From Amorphophallus konjac (Eukaryota; Streptophyta; Magnoliopsida; Alismatales; Araceae): DNA of 64,000 nucleotides. A model generated the notes under the pieces. That model was given only the letters and a program-made list of their open reading frames with translations, did no database searches and had not been told where the DNA came from. The stretch spans positions 233,353,224 to 233,417,223 of the forward strand of contig CM040118.1 in NCBI GenBank assembly GCA_022559845.1. The letters are read 5' to 3'. Shown here in pieces: positions 11,083-22,242 of this stretch (positions are counted from its first letter, which is position 1; the number at the start of each line of letters is the position of its first letter). The position numbers and the translations under genes are program-made.

Positions 11083-11178
11083 CCAGTGTCACCTTTCATC
11101 TCTTTGCCGAGATACTTGGGCTTCGAGGCCCTCCCAAAGGTTGCTAATCGTTGGTTTGTTTGTCTTTGCAGGCAAACG

Positions 11179-12738
11179 ATGACGACAACTGGGCTAACTG
11201 GCGTCGGCTTTGGCCCTTCAATTATTGATGACCATGCACAAGGGTACCTGGCGGTGCCCACGGTGTTCGGCAGCTTCCCTACCGCCGTTGGCTTCCCCAA
11301 CTTTTTGGGGTTAGCCTTCGTAGACATGCTGGAGGTGGAACCCTCGGAGCCTGTCGAGGGACCTACGAAGAACATGGAGCCTCTGAAGGCTCGATACTGC
11401 CACGACTCGCTCAAGAGTCCAACCTTGGTCGCCAGCTGCCTGGTGCACCATGCTGTCCATGGGGTCCACCCCGATGCTATCAACAGGAACTCCAGAGGAC
11501 GTCAGCGCAAGCAAATCCGAAGCAGTACTGCTGTGGTTACCGGAACCCTCTTGCAATCCGGTAAATCTATGATGGTTGGTGGCATGCGCGTCTTCCTCAA
11601 CGGACGTGACGCGCGGATAGTCCCGGATCGGGTCGTCACTTCCATCCCCGTCCGCAACTCATATCAAGCCCTCGCTGGAAGGAGGGCAGAAAGAGAAGAA
11701 GCCAGCCATTATGGCCAAGAGAAGTTGGCCCCTAGGCCAAAGAAATTTAAACAGGTGTGGGTCCCCAAGAGGGTTCAACCTGTTCATCAAGCTACACCTG
11801 TCCGCCGCCACCTTGCTCATGACGGAGCAGAAGGAAGGAGAGAAAGGGGCCTGGCCCCGAAAGAAGAAGAAGTGGTTGCGGACCCTCCGCGCTGTGAAAG
11901 TTTCTAGGCCTGCGCCCGCCAAGCTAACGTCCCTGCTGTGGGACAAAGGTTCCAGCAACCTGTCGACAGAGCTCGGCTAGCTTATACCCCTCCTGCGGGA
12001 GGTCGACAACTGTCCCCCGTGCTGCATCAAGAACGGGGTCGAGAAGAGATGACCAACTTGGTCAAGAACTATTTTCGAGGGCTAGGCAACCCCTCGCTTG
12101 GACAACAACGGTTAATGCAAGCAGCCGCCGCTAATGAAGACTATTGCCCAGCAGTGGCAGTTGAAGAAAATGAAAGAGAAGGGATGATGTTGTCGTCAGT
12201 TGACGACAACGGCTATGATGACGACTTCGGGACCGAAGTCGATGAAGCCGCCCCTAGGCGGGAAGAAACAAGAAGAACTTCTGTGTTCGAGAGGCTGACC
12301 TTCCCAGATCGGGCTAAGAGAAGGGTCCATCGACAGAGAAGAAGGATGCAGGTCTTCACCTGCAACATGGCCGGCATATTTGGCCGATACAAGGGACTTC
12401 CTGAAGATCCCCGCGAGTTGGCTAAATTGGCCGCACGGCCAGGGCCGAATACTCGAAGAGCAGAAGCCGCAAGGCAGCTCCTGGCGACAACTAAAGGAAA
12501 ACAACCCTGGGTTTACCACCAGTGGGATGATAAGGCTCTTGTCTTGACCGCCAATGTGGTAACGGCGGAAGAAGAAGACGACGTCCCCCTCGACATCCTG
12601 CCCGAGGGTACGTCCGGGGAAGCAACGGAAGCTATCCCCAGCACGGCAACTATGGACCCATCGGTCTTGATGCTACTTCAAAAATATCGGCAAGAGATAG
12701 ACTTGCTGAAGAAGCAGTTGATGGAGAAAACTGAATAG
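11179..12738 (+). pseudogene. gag: Tat Gag N-terminal part
   Basis: From ATG 11179 the frame runs about 520 codons with one internal stop (11905-11907) and a terminal TAG at 12736-12738. The product is charged and low in hydrophobic residues. It has an S-V-F-E-R-L block near residue 375, an arginine-rich stretch (R-A-K-R-R-V-H-R-Q-R-R-R) and a C-terminal coiled-coil segment (L-L-Q-K-Y-R-Q-E-I-D-L-L-K-K-Q-L). Beyond the TAG the frame continues E-V-Q-G-E-S-L-G-E-W-F up to about 12790, where one frameshift leads into the Gag core. It therefore appears to be the front of one Gag protein and not a separate gene. A CTTTGCAG splice-acceptor-like site ends eight bases before the ATG. Confidence 0.65.
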
Positions 12739-12785
12739 TCATCAGCTTCCAAACCACCCGAAGTCCAGGGTGAATCTCTCGGGGA

Positions 12786-13871
12786 GTGGTTCGTTATGTC
12801 GACCCTCCGCCGCTCTACACCTTGCCTCAGTCGTCAGAACTAAGCATGGCGACAACACAACAACGTCCACCACAGTCGCAGCCGCTGATGCCACCGGTGC
12901 TCCCCCAGGTGCACCAGACACCCCCGCTACTGCGTCCTCCACAGGCGACCGCTCTAGTCACCCCGTATTTGCCGCCAGCACACTTCTATCCGGAGCCAGT
13001 TGACCCCACGGTCATGAACCAAATGATGGTGGAAAGGATGATCGAGCTGAAGCTTGCAGAAAGGAGTGAAGGCGACTATGTCGCATTTGATGCCTACCGG
13101 GTGCCATACCCGCAACACCATGCTGCTAAGCGGCTTCCCCCGGGGGTCAACAAGCCGCCCAAGTTTGACAAGTTCAACGGGAAGGGATCCCCGAAAGAAC
13201 ATATTGCATATTATATGACCGTCATGGGTGACCTGGCCACCGATGAGTCATACTTGTTGAAGTTTTTCGGGTCCTCGCTGACGGGGCTCGCATTTGAATT
13301 GTACTCTAGCCTCCCGGCCGGGTCAATCAGCAACTGGCCGGATATACAGAGGAAGTTCAGAGAAAGATTCCATGTTACAGAGAGGGAGGTCATAGTGGCC
13401 GAACTCTACTCAACAAAGCAAAGGGTCGATGAGACATCCCTCGATTATATCAAGAGGTGGAGGAACCTTGGAATGAGGTGCAAGCGGCCCCCGCATCAAG
13501 AAGACGCTGTACAAATATGCAAACATAACCTCAGGAGGGAGGTTCTGGAAAAGATGATCGGAATGGAAATACGGTCGTTTGACCGATTGAACAATGTCGT
13601 GGCCGAGGTAGAAGCTTTTCTGGCCAGACCTGTCCCTACATCAGCTGCCAGCACAACCCAGAAGGGCAAGGTAGTGGAGCGGCGCTCGTCGCCTAAAGAA
13701 GCGAACGCTCTTGACATCAAGGCGTTCGGACAACAGAAAGATGAAGGCAAGAAGGCAATCACCCCACAGCCTGTAGAAGCCCCAGATGGCAAAGAAGGTC
13801 CCTCGCTACGGGACAAGATGAAGAAAGCCTATTCATTTCCGAAGGACAAGACCCGGATTCTGTTCAACTAG
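12786..13871 (+). pseudogene. gag: Tat Gag core (retrotransposon gag domain)
   Basis: After a proline-rich lead the protein contains P-P-K-F-D-K-F-N-G-K-G-S-P-K-E-H, then F-F-G-S-S-L-T-G-L-A-F-E-L-Y-S-S-L and D-I-Q-R-K-F-R-E-R-F-H-V, and then L-D-Y-I-K-R-W-R-N-L. These are the standard blocks of the plant retrotransposon capsid domain in their usual order. The first codon listed is GTG and is not a true start; the frame joins the upstream Gag part through a frameshift near 12790. TAG at 13869-13871 is an in-frame nonsense stop before the zinc-finger-like part. Confidence 0.85.
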
Positions 13872-13886
13872 GTAACGGAATATGGC

Positions 13887-14126
13887 ATGGTCACCCTGCC
13901 AGAGTCAAAGAGGCCGGAGGACCTAAAGAGAAGAGACAGCCCAAGATTCTGCCCCTACCACCAGATGTTGGGGCATCCAATCGAAGACTGCTATGTTTTC
14001 AAGGACATCATCGAAGGGATGGTGAAGAAAAATGAAATTGAGTTGGGAGAGTACAAAGTGGACCCTCCTCAACCGCATGAAGCTCCTCGGAGGAGGGCAG
14101 CAGTCAACATGATCTCCCTATACTAG
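13887..14126 (+). pseudogene. gag: Tat Gag zinc-finger-like segment
   Basis: Same frame as the Gag core, after its stop. It contains F-C-P-Y-H-Q-M-L-G-H-P-I-E-D-C-Y-V-F-K, which has the Cys/His spacing typical of Athila/Tat Gag (C-x2-H, G-H, C) and not the classic CCHC knuckle. It would bind the RNA genome. A stop follows at 14124-14126. Confidence 0.75.
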
Positions 14127-15194
14127 GCACTGCCCGAGGAGATCTCTGAAGCAAGTACGCGGAGCACTTATGAAACTCATTTCTTGGAGCCCATGAAGGA
14201 ACATCGGGGGTGGCAGCAGATCCCTGCGAAGCACAAGAGGAAGAAAGCACCCTGCCCGAAAGTGGGGACATATATCTGTGGTGTTACGCCCCGACCTGCT
14301 CCGCCGGTGGCAGCACCCGTGTGGATCACTCCAGCTGTAACTATCAGGATACCTACACACAATCGGAGGAGACAAACTCCGCTGCCAGTGGTCAAGGAAA
14401 CCAACCCTGGGGTCCGCCGACTACAAAACCTCATTGAAGGGTTAGACGAGTACGTGCAACCCGAATTGAAGCCTCTACTAGTGTGGGACCATGTCCCATG
14501 GCAAGAACTGGAGCAGCTCTCACTCGAGCGAAAGGAGGAAGCTGAAGCAGCATTCGATAAGGAGGGTCGTCTGTTCTGGGGGCATGCGCCTACTGAAGCA
14601 AGGAAGAAGAAGAAACAAAAGAAGAAGAGAAGGGCCGCTAAGGCCGATAAAGTGCAGGTTGTTTCCTGCAATACTCTATCAGCACTCTTCAACCCGCCCG
14701 GAGAAGAGGAAGAAGAGGAAATTTACTTCACACCCCTTTTTGAGGGAGGCAGGGCTGAGGCCGCAACTTCTACACATGCAACCCGGTCAGGTCGGAAATG
14801 GGGGCGCCAGCCGCCACCCAACCACAACATCATATTCAGGGGAGAGCAGCCCTACAAAACACCTCCGCCGGAGATCAAGGGAGTCCAGATCCCTCCTCTG
14901 CCAGGCCTATATAACAAAAGTGGGGGCAAGGGGGTCCCTTCATTTCTTGAATTCATGAAGATGTCTAAGGGGAAGCAGCCTTGTCAGGAGGCTAACCCTG
15001 CACCTGGGGATGTTCACTTGTAGCCAGCACAATCTACTGAAGATTCAAATACAGATGGAGCTTGCCCTGCAGCAGCTAATGAAGAGCACCAAGGATCTGA
15101 TACCAGCCAGAAGGGTGCCGAATCCGAGGCAGATGAAGCAGGTCCGTCAGGGCCTGCAACCCAAGACTTCCCCAAGCCCAGGTGGGCTGAAGAG
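14127..15194 (+). pseudogene. Tat Gag-protease linker
   Basis: The frame stays the same as the Gag core, with a stop at 15021-15023. The product is a long low-complexity linker with a basic stretch (R-K-K-K-K-Q-K-K-K-R-R) near 14605-14640 that could act as a nuclear localisation signal, an acidic run (E-E-E-E-E-E) near 14705, and S-T-H-A-T-R-S-G-R. It has no catalytic motif. Linkers of this kind are normal between Gag and protease in Tat elements. Confidence 0.65.
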
Positions 15195-15830
15195 ATGAAG
15201 CTCTCCAATGTCCGAGCTGGGAGCCGAATAATGAAGCTACTCAAGAAGCTCCCTGCTCGATTTACAATCTGGGAGATCCTTTCTTTGAGTGAAGAGACTC
15301 GACAGGCGATCATTACTGCTCTACAGACGCCTGCTCATTTTGAGACATGTTTGGCTGAAGCAATGCCAGAGGCTAGCATGACCTTCACTCCAGAAGATAT
15401 GCTGCTGCCTACCATCAGCCACAATAGGCCGCTGTATATGAAGGGGCACCTGAATGGAAGAAAGCTGAACATGATTCTGGTTGATCCCAGTGCAGCGGTC
15501 AACATCCTGCCTTATAGAATATACGAGAGGCACCACTTCAACATGCATCTCGAGAAAGTCGGGGATACGCGTATCACCGGCTTTAATAAAAAATGTGAAG
15601 TGTCGACGGGGGTGGCAGAGTTCACCCTTACCCTAGCGGATTTCACTACGACGGTGTAGTTCCATGTCATTGACTCCCACACCTCGTACAAAGCACTGCT
15701 CGGCCGCCCATGGCTGCATGAAAATATGGTGGTGCCATCTACGCTCTACCAATGTATCAAATACAGTCTTCAAGGGAAGGAGGAGAGGATCTTTGCAGAC
15801 CTCCACCTGTTCGAGGTATTTGAATGTCAT
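15195..15830 (+). pseudogene. pol: Tat aspartic protease
   Basis: The block L-L-K-K-L-P-A-R-F-T-I-W-E-I-L leads to F-T-P-E-D-M-L, then Y-M-K-G-H-L-N-G-R-K-L-N and L-V-D-P-S-A-A-V-N-I-L-P-Y, the retropepsin active-site region. The usual D-[TSG]-G is D-P-S here, so the flap Gly is lost and activity is doubtful. The second protease block Y-K-A-L-L-G-R-P-W-L-H lies after an in-frame TAG at 15657-15659. All pieces stay in one frame. Confidence 0.8.
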
Positions 15831-17246
15831 TTGGCGGATGCCAACCTATATACAGGGCCTCCCTAGAAGACCTCTGAAGCAAAGACCCCTGCGGGGGCAT
15901 CGAGAAGCGCATCCGGCGGCAATTGGTATCCACCACCGCCGCGCGGATATGTCAAGCCCAAGGTGGTCTCCCATATCACAGCATCTGGGGACGTGGGCAG
16001 AATAGCACCTCCAGTATTATACGCTGAAGCTAATGAAGTGCGGGTCAGTCAGAAGCATAACCACATTGGAGTCCCGGACGGCCTCACCAAGCCAACTCCC
16101 GGCCTTGATAACCCTACTGTCGAGCCTTTCAAAACTTGGGAGGTAACACAGGAGGATGGACCCAACAGCCTGTTTTATACAGCTAAAGAGCACCCTACTC
16201 AGGAGGACACAGATTGCTGCCTCCCCAAAGATATAGACAATCCGTCAGTTCCCGTCAAGGGTCTGGCATTCACAACTAATCGGATGGCCAGGATGTTTCA
16301 GAAGCAACACATCCCCTCCGATCAGTCTCAGAGGAGCAAGGAAGCTTTCCAGAAAATGTGGTATCCCATAAGTCTGGATAAGGAAATGAGACGCGTTTCT
16401 CAACACCCAGGGTTGGGCTTCACCCTGGAAGAATATTACCACAGTGGGTGATACGAAGTGGACACCATCTCCACCTTCTGCCCTACTGAAGATAGCTCCC
16501 GGGGGGCAACTTTTGATGAATACCCAGCAGAAGCTGAATATGCTTACTAGGACCAGCCTGGGAATCCAGAGGCGGAGGCTGTGATTCCTTGCCAATATTG
16601 GGAGCACATCTACCTCGAAGAGATGACCCTTTAAGCCGAATTTGATGCGGCTAGCAGCAGCGGAGCCCAAAGTATCGGAGAAGCCGAGACTTCTCCCCCT
16701 GAGGAAGACCTGCTGATGTCAGACTCGACACCCCCCATGCCACTCGGGGAAACCAACATCAGCTCCGACCGAGGCGTATATACTACCAAGGAAGGGGATG
16801 CCATCCCTATAGAAGATACAGCTGCCTCAGAAGGCGAGATGCCCTCACCCTCTGCTTAGAGGCTCGGACGCTGTTCCAGCCCAACAACAAGCGGCCACCA
16901 GTCGGTCATGACCATAACCACATCTGCAAGGACTGAAGCTGCTCTCTTACCCTGGGAGACTACAATGGCACCGGATTGACTGAAAGAGCAATACGCGCGG
17001 CCACTATCAAATGAAACAGAGGACTTCCGAGAAGCTCTAATGGTGTCAGATGAGGAAGTCGGAGTACTCGACCCTCAAGATGGTATTCCAGACTTCGTGT
17101 ACCTCCAACCGGCACCTCCGGAGATAGAAGACGGAGGCCAAGCCACAATCGACGAACTGATAGAAATCAACTTGGCAAGTGAGGAGGACCCTAGGCCTAC
17201 CTTCCTCAGTGCCTAATTGTCCCCAGAAGAATGTGGGCTGTACATC
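15831..17246 (+). pseudogene. Tat protease-RT linker, many stops
   Basis: The frame of the protease continues as an acidic linker to the insertion site of element A. I count at least six in-frame stops, for example just after G-P-P near 15864, at 16449-16451 and after A-E-Y-A-Y near 16550. The end reads L-S-P-E-E-C-G-L-Y-I-Q-L and joins across element A to L-Q-E-Y-R-D-C-F-A, the usual start of the Tat RT region. This join confirms that A interrupts a continuous pol. Confidence 0.7.
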
Positions 17247-17251
17247 CAGCT
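17247..17251. repeat. Target-site duplication of element A, left copy
   Basis: CAGCT directly before the TGATGTGACAC end of element A. The same five bases follow the other end at 44546-44550. Confidence 0.9.
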
Positions 17252-19653
17252 TGATGTGACACCGACTTTGTGAATGCAGCAACTAGACCGAGGGTCCTTG
17301 GACTTACCAAGCAAGCACAACGCACAAGAGTAGAGAATTACGCAAGTTGCCAAACCACCGTTGCGCACACGATTCCCTGGTGACTCGGCAATGTCGAGTG
17401 GAGGTAGTGGAACAAAGTCCTTCCTGGTAGAGGACCAGCAAAGCTATGGTAGCCCTCCCGAGGGTACGGTGCCCACAATCAAAGGGCTGGCTAGGTGCCG
17501 AAAGGGCACCGGGTCACTCTCTCACAATCCCACGATGACCACTCGTAAATGGGGAGCTTCGGGGTCGGGCGCTCTCTCACCATCAACAGTGCAATTCCAC
17601 AGATATTATATGAACAAACTACTGATATGAGAGCAAGGGATAGAGCTTACCCGGTTGGTTTGAAGAAGCCAATCCCGTTCGGAGACGAGGGCGAGCGGGG
17701 AAGTGTGGGTTCCCCGCACACTGCGTCGATGAAGCTTGATCCCTGCTAATTATTTACATGCACTACGCCTCACGCAGGAGGGTGGATCTCAGGGTGGGGA
17801 AAAGTGGATTACACACAAACACTACCTCCACACAGGGAGGGGCGGTAAGCCGGCCATGCGGGGAGGGGCGTGAAGCTAAGAAAGGAGCCGGATTGCCCTC
17901 CCGGGGTTCTGTCCGCCGGTTCTGCCCGCTGACAGGCACTCGTTGTCGACTCCGCTGTGATCGTTCCCGGACTCGAAAGTGAACGAGACCAGTGCCAAAA
18001 TGTTGGTGACTGATGCGGGATGAAGCCTGAATTTTTTTGGCATCAGAAGTTGTCGACGCTGGCTGGGAAAGACGCTGGACCGGCGCTGCTCTGCTCTGCC
18101 TTGGACTGAGTTCAAGTTGTTGCAGCAGGTTGGCGACCTCACCACGATAGCTCCCGTGATCCAATCGAGACGGGATCAAGACGGTTGCGAGCGTGGTCGA
18201 ATCCTCTTCAATCAGAAACCAAGATGGGAACCATAGGAGGTCGGAGCAGGGAGGTGGAACCCAAAGAGTGAGAGGGGGTCTGATCATTCCTTGACAGGAC
18301 TGACCTGCGCACTTGGGGAAAATAATTTGGAACGAGGAGCTCAAAACTCCAAACGAGGTCCCACTTTCTGTGTTGGACAGGGGACTGGTGGATCTTCGCC
18401 CCGGTCAAGTGGCGCACCAAGTGGAGCACCGGTGTGGTCGCAGTAGCTTCTGAATGGCAGCTCTGGTTTCTGGCCGGACTGGTTCTGTATAGTCGGTGAA
18501 GAATGGCTCTCCCGGACAGCTGTGAACTCGAATTGGGGCGGGATCACCTCACCTGCGAAGACGACTAGAAGAGCTTTCCGGCAATGTAGGATACGCCTCC
18601 AGAAGATGTGCGGTGAAGACATGGTTGACTCTGCAACTCGACCCTTGACTGCTGCCTGCGGACTGAGATGAATAGGGTGATGATAGATGATGGGAGACGG
18701 AGTAGATGGGGTGGGAAATGGGGTGGATGGGTGTGGGGGTGGCACCTGACTATGTGGGGGTCTGTTAGGGGGGTGATACAAGGTGTGGGAGGGGCAGAAA
18801 GGGGGTTGGGAGGTGGTCTAGCAAGTGGAGGAAGGGGGAGCTGAGAATTTGGGTTGGGAAGGAGAGAGGGAGGAGAGATCTCTCCTTTGGTTTGAATGGT
18901 GGATTAATGGAGGGGTTAATGGGGGCCTAGGGAATGGGAAGGGTTGCCTTGGGGAGGGGAAGGGGTGCTTGGGAGAAGGGATTCTCCCTTGAGAAAATGA
19001 AAGGTTGTATGGGGAAGGGGAAAGGTTGCTTGGGAGGAGGGAGAGGTGCCTAGGAGAAGGGGATTCCACCTAGGGGTTGGAGGGGAATTAAATGGGAGGT
19101 ATGGGGAAGGGGGAGGGGTCTTAATGAGAGGTGAATAGGGAGGAGAGAGAGTGAATTTTGAAATTGGGGGTGGGGAGGAGAGAGAATGGGGTTCGCCCCC
19201 TTTAGAGAGAGAGAGAGAGAGAAAGAGAGAGGGGAATCCACCCCTTAGAGAGAGAGTGAGAGAGACAATTCTTGTGGAAATTTTCACTTAATACTTCATT
19301 CATTCATTAGTTCTCCCTGGAGGGATTGGGGTCCTATTTATAGAGAACCCTCAATTTATAAAAAGTCCTTACCTTTTGGACTATTGACAAATGACCAAGG
19401 GGGGGAAGGGGGCGCCCATGGGCCAAGCCCATTGAAGTGGGCCCGTTAACCCACTAGGCCACCTAATGATACTTAGACTTAGAAAGATGACTCACTAACT
19501 TAGGTACTTGACTCAATAAAAGGAAAATTACATGGTTAAGACTCAAGGAAAGATATGAAAATTACATAGCTAGACTCAGAAAATCAAGATGAACACAATG
19601 GCGAGCATCGGGACCCTTGGAGAAATGGGAAGTGGTAAGTGATGTCCCAATCA
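17252..19653 (-). repeat. 3' LTR of element A
   Basis: This is the complete LTR copy (2402 bp) on the left side, read on the - strand. It matches 32205-32513 plus 42461-44545. It contains long purine-rich G/A stretches at 18660-19270, including a (GA)n run near 19203-19230, which produce many spurious proline/serine open frames on the - strand. Confidence 0.92.
19335..19342 (-). promoter_or_regulatory. TATA box in element A 3' LTR
   Basis: On the - strand the sequence is CTATAAATAGG, a good plant TATA box. It is conserved at 44227-44234 in the other LTR. Confidence 0.6.
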
Positions 19654-19668
19654 TACTCCCGGGGTGCA
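19654..19668 (-). other. Polypurine tract region of element A
   Basis: On the - strand, CACCCCGGGAGTA abuts the TGATTGGGACATC start of the 3' LTR. It occupies the place of the GGGGAGAA tract of elements 1 and C and of the AGGAGATT tract of B. Confidence 0.6.
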
Positions 19669-20215
19669 GAGAACTCGACTCTGTCGAGTAAAGATCCATC
19701 GTATGCGGAGGGAGCCACGGCGGGGTTGCCCACAAGTCTACCAAAGGTAGCTGGTCCTTTCACCAAGCGAGGTAGCGCCCATACCCTTTGCTCCAGATGA
19801 CAGTGACATGTTCATACAATATCCGTTCAACATGCTCATGCTGGTCTCTCTGGGCTGGTAGACTTCTCTCAAGGGTAGGTGCTCTCTCAAGGGAGGGGAT
19901 GAGGTCAATTTCCTCACTGGGTGTCACCGTGGGACCCATGTATGGCACCAGGTCAGCCACGATGAAAGTGGGGCTTACTCTGTTTTCCTCAAGGAGGTCA
20001 AACACATAAGCATTAGTGCCGATGTATCTCAGGACCTGGAAGGGACCTGTTCCACGAGAACTCAGTTTTGAGACGTTCTCAGATGATAGTCTCTCAGTCC
20101 TCACCATCACGAAATCACCAAACCAGAATTCTTGGTGGCAGCGGTGAGAGTTGGCTAATTGTTTGTTCACCTCGTTGATCTTGTTGATGTGCTTACGAGG
20201 GTTGCCATGCAATGT
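19669..20215 (-). pseudogene. pol: Integrase C-terminus and chromodomain of element A
   Basis: The protein reads S-H-R-C-H-Q-E-F-W-F-G-D-F-V-M-V-R-T-E-R-L, then G-P-F-Q-V-L-R-Y-I-G-T-N-A-Y-V and F-I-V-A-D-L-V-P-Y. This is the GPY/F module of chromovirus integrase. A chromodomain-like region follows (V-E-R-I-L-Y-E-H-V-T-V-I-W-S-K-G-Y-G-R-Y-L). It is close to element B at 39540-39930. A frameshift after Y-L-A-W near 19760 breaks the end. The catalytic core is not present upstream; the peptide repeat is there instead. Confidence 0.82.
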
Positions 20216-20690
20216 CATAAATGATGATCCTCTAGGGATGAAGGGAGGGCCTTGACAACCAAATTTAGCCCTATCAAATGTCACATTGATTTTGGTGGAC
20301 TTAGGAGGGCCGGGACACCCATAGATGAACCTATCATGCAAAGGGGTGTTGGATGTCGGGGGTCCCGGACATCCATGAATGCTTCCTTCATGCTTTGACC
20401 TCATAATGATTGACTTAGGGGGGTTGGGGCATCCAAATGTAGACCAGCCATGCTTTGACGCCAAGAAGACTTTGATGGAATTGGGAGGACCGGGACATCC
20501 ATAAGTGGACCTATCATGCAATGATGCCGCGTAGACTTTGGTGGACTTAGGAGGGCCTGGGCATCCATATGTAATCCAATCATGCATGGGGATGACAAAT
20601 GCCGGGGGACCCGGACATCCATGAATGCTCCTATCATGCCTATGACCCATGATGAATGAAGGAGGACCATTACACCCAAATATGGATCAC
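20216..20690 (-). repeat. Minisatellite encoding GCPGPP units in element A
   Basis: About eight imperfect units of roughly 50-60 bases each encode G-C-x-G-P-P followed by a variable 11-15 residue spacer often containing a basic stretch and H-D or K-H. All units are in the same frame as the upstream module and the downstream integrase C-terminus. Element 1 has one comparable unit (Y-G-C-P-R-P-P). The unit core on the + strand is GGACATCCATA preceded by GGGGGTCCCG or GGAGGGCC forms. Confidence 0.8.
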
Positions 20691-20698
20691 TTATGTTT

Positions 20699-21823
20699 CT
20701 AACTTGACATGTGGGTGTTATGAATGAAAGGACCCGACCTACTAATCATGTCAAGTGGTGGGAGGTGCCAAGACAGAGGCATTCCTACTCCAAAGATGAT
20801 TTCTATGTGAGGGGTTGTGGGATGAGCTTTGAGCTTCCATTTGAGAGGATCGAAGGGATCTAAGAAGGTGGATAGCACGGAGTGAGACACTTCCTTAATC
20901 CCTATGTGAATATTGCCCAAAGTCATGGCCCCTATGGTGTAACCCGAGTCTAGGAAGGGGTGGATTTGATCCATTAGGGGTAGGGAAAGGTGGGTGGTGG
21001 GTAAGGTGATTGGGCCACTTGGGTATCCGTTCTCCCATTGGAATGGGTCAAAGGGATCATGGTAAGGGCTACCTAAAGAGAGGAACTCCATGTCCCCAAG
21101 GTCTTTACAAGGTGGTGAGTCATCCTCCTCCAAAGTGATCGGCCCAAGATCTCTAGTGAGTTGATCGTTTAAGGCATTTGGGGTCTCAATGGGTGGGGAG
21201 TAGACCGGAGTGGGTTCTTCCTCCAAGGAGAGAAATAGAAGAATCTCAATAGTGCAATGCCCACTCGTGCAAACGGAAGTGATGGAGCCAATGGTGGGGT
21301 GGGCAAAGTTAATGGTGCTAGGCTCCGAAGGTCCCATGGCAAGCAAGCCGGTCAAGTGGACTTGCTAATATAGGCAATCCACTAGGTCTCCCAAGTCTCC
21401 CGTGAAGTAGAAGGTTTGTAAAGTGACATGGGGAGACTGGGTGGGAACAATTTGGGATTGATAACCTAATGGTGGTGATCTCAGGAGGGTGGGACTTTGC
21501 TTGAGCCATTGGAGTATGGACTCATCTATGGTGACGGTGTGCAGCTCATGAGGACCCGGACTAGGAGGGGTGGGTAAGTTTTGTGGCTCCTCTTCCTCAA
21601 CGGTGTAGGCTTGGGTTTCCTCGAGGGTCGGGAGGGGGTCTAGGTCAGTCTTACTTCCAAGGGAAGAGGTGTTTACTTCAAAGGGATCAGGTGTTTAGAT
21701 CATGGGCTCCTCTTCCAAGGGGAGGAATGGGTCTTTTGGTGGAGGAGTGGAGATAGTCGACTCATGGTACTCCCGGGGTGGTGAACATGGACGGGCTTGG
21801 GTTGGGATTGACAGGGGAAGTAC
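20699..21823 (-). pseudogene. Novel pol-replacing module of element A
   Basis: This region is in frame with the gag remnant upstream and is open apart from stops near 21824, 21697 and 21368 and the one at 20699-20701. It encodes an acidic, proline-rich lead, then V-P-T-Q-S-P-H-V-T-L-Q, D-L-G-D-L-V, L-T-G-L-L-A, F-A-H-P-T-I-G-S-I-T-S-V-C-T (core codons 21266-21289), G-H, T-I-E, L-L-F-L, and two D-P-F-D-P motifs. The order and spacing match element 1. In the eight codons G-S-I-T-S-V-C-T, six differ from element 1 only at the third base. The family is unknown to me. Confidence 0.75.
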
Positions 21824-22162
21824 TTAGGTTGAAGTTGGGGGTGTAAAAGTGGTTGGTTGAGGAGGTCCGGATTGGGGTGCGTAGATCTTTCTAAGATCGG
21901 CCCTCATTTCAACCCAAGATTCAATGGGTGCTTCCCCTTTGGCTTCTCTCAAACCTACAATGTACTCCCATTCTTTCCTAGCTTGGCGCCAGAGTAAACT
22001 CTTGGCATAGTTGACTTGGATAGGTCCTGACAGGGTAAACCTCCCAAAGTGTCGGTCTATGGACTTCTCCCATTCTAGATATATGCTAGGGTGGGTTCCG
22101 TCAAACACAAAGGCTTCTAATGGGCCTAAGAGTGGCGAATATGCCAAGTATGAGGTAGTCAT
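21824..22162 (-). pseudogene. gag: Gag N-terminal remnant of element A
   Basis: From an ATG at 22162 the frame encodes A-F-V-F-D-G-T-H-P-S-I-Y-L-E-W-E-K-S-I-D-R-H-F, then S-W-V-E-M-R-A-D-L-R-K-I-Y. It corresponds to the start of the Gag domain in B and C (Y-L-E-W-E, M-K-T-K-L-R-E-K-Y). It stops at 21824-21826. The rest of Gag and the CCHC knuckle are missing. The frame continues into the novel module. Confidence 0.78.
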
Positions 22163-22230
22163 GATGGTGGACAAGGGTGATGCATGCAATGGCCCTAGGA
22201 CAAGACTTAGTAAAGACAAGTCTAGCACTT

Positions 22231-22242
22231 GCTCTGATACCA
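22231..22242 (-). other. Primer binding site of element A, separated from its LTR
   Basis: On the - strand this is TGGTATCAGAGC (initiator Met-tRNA). Its LTR should start a few bases further right, but element C is inserted between them, so the LTR end is now at 32205. Confidence 0.9.

Noticed and set aside
10959..11483. 174-codon - strand frame over the start of Tat gag
   Set aside because: It is a shadow of the + strand Gag frame and LTR end.
11179..12738. A separate extra ORF (ORF1) in front of Tat gag
   Set aside because: The frame continues past its TAG into E-V-Q-G-E-S-L-G-E-W-F and meets the Gag core after a single frameshift, so a single Gag is simpler. A true separate ORF is not excluded.
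18341..19287. Proline/serine-rich - strand frames
   Set aside because: They arise from the G/A-rich low-complexity tract of the LTR of A and recur in the other LTR at 43499-44133.
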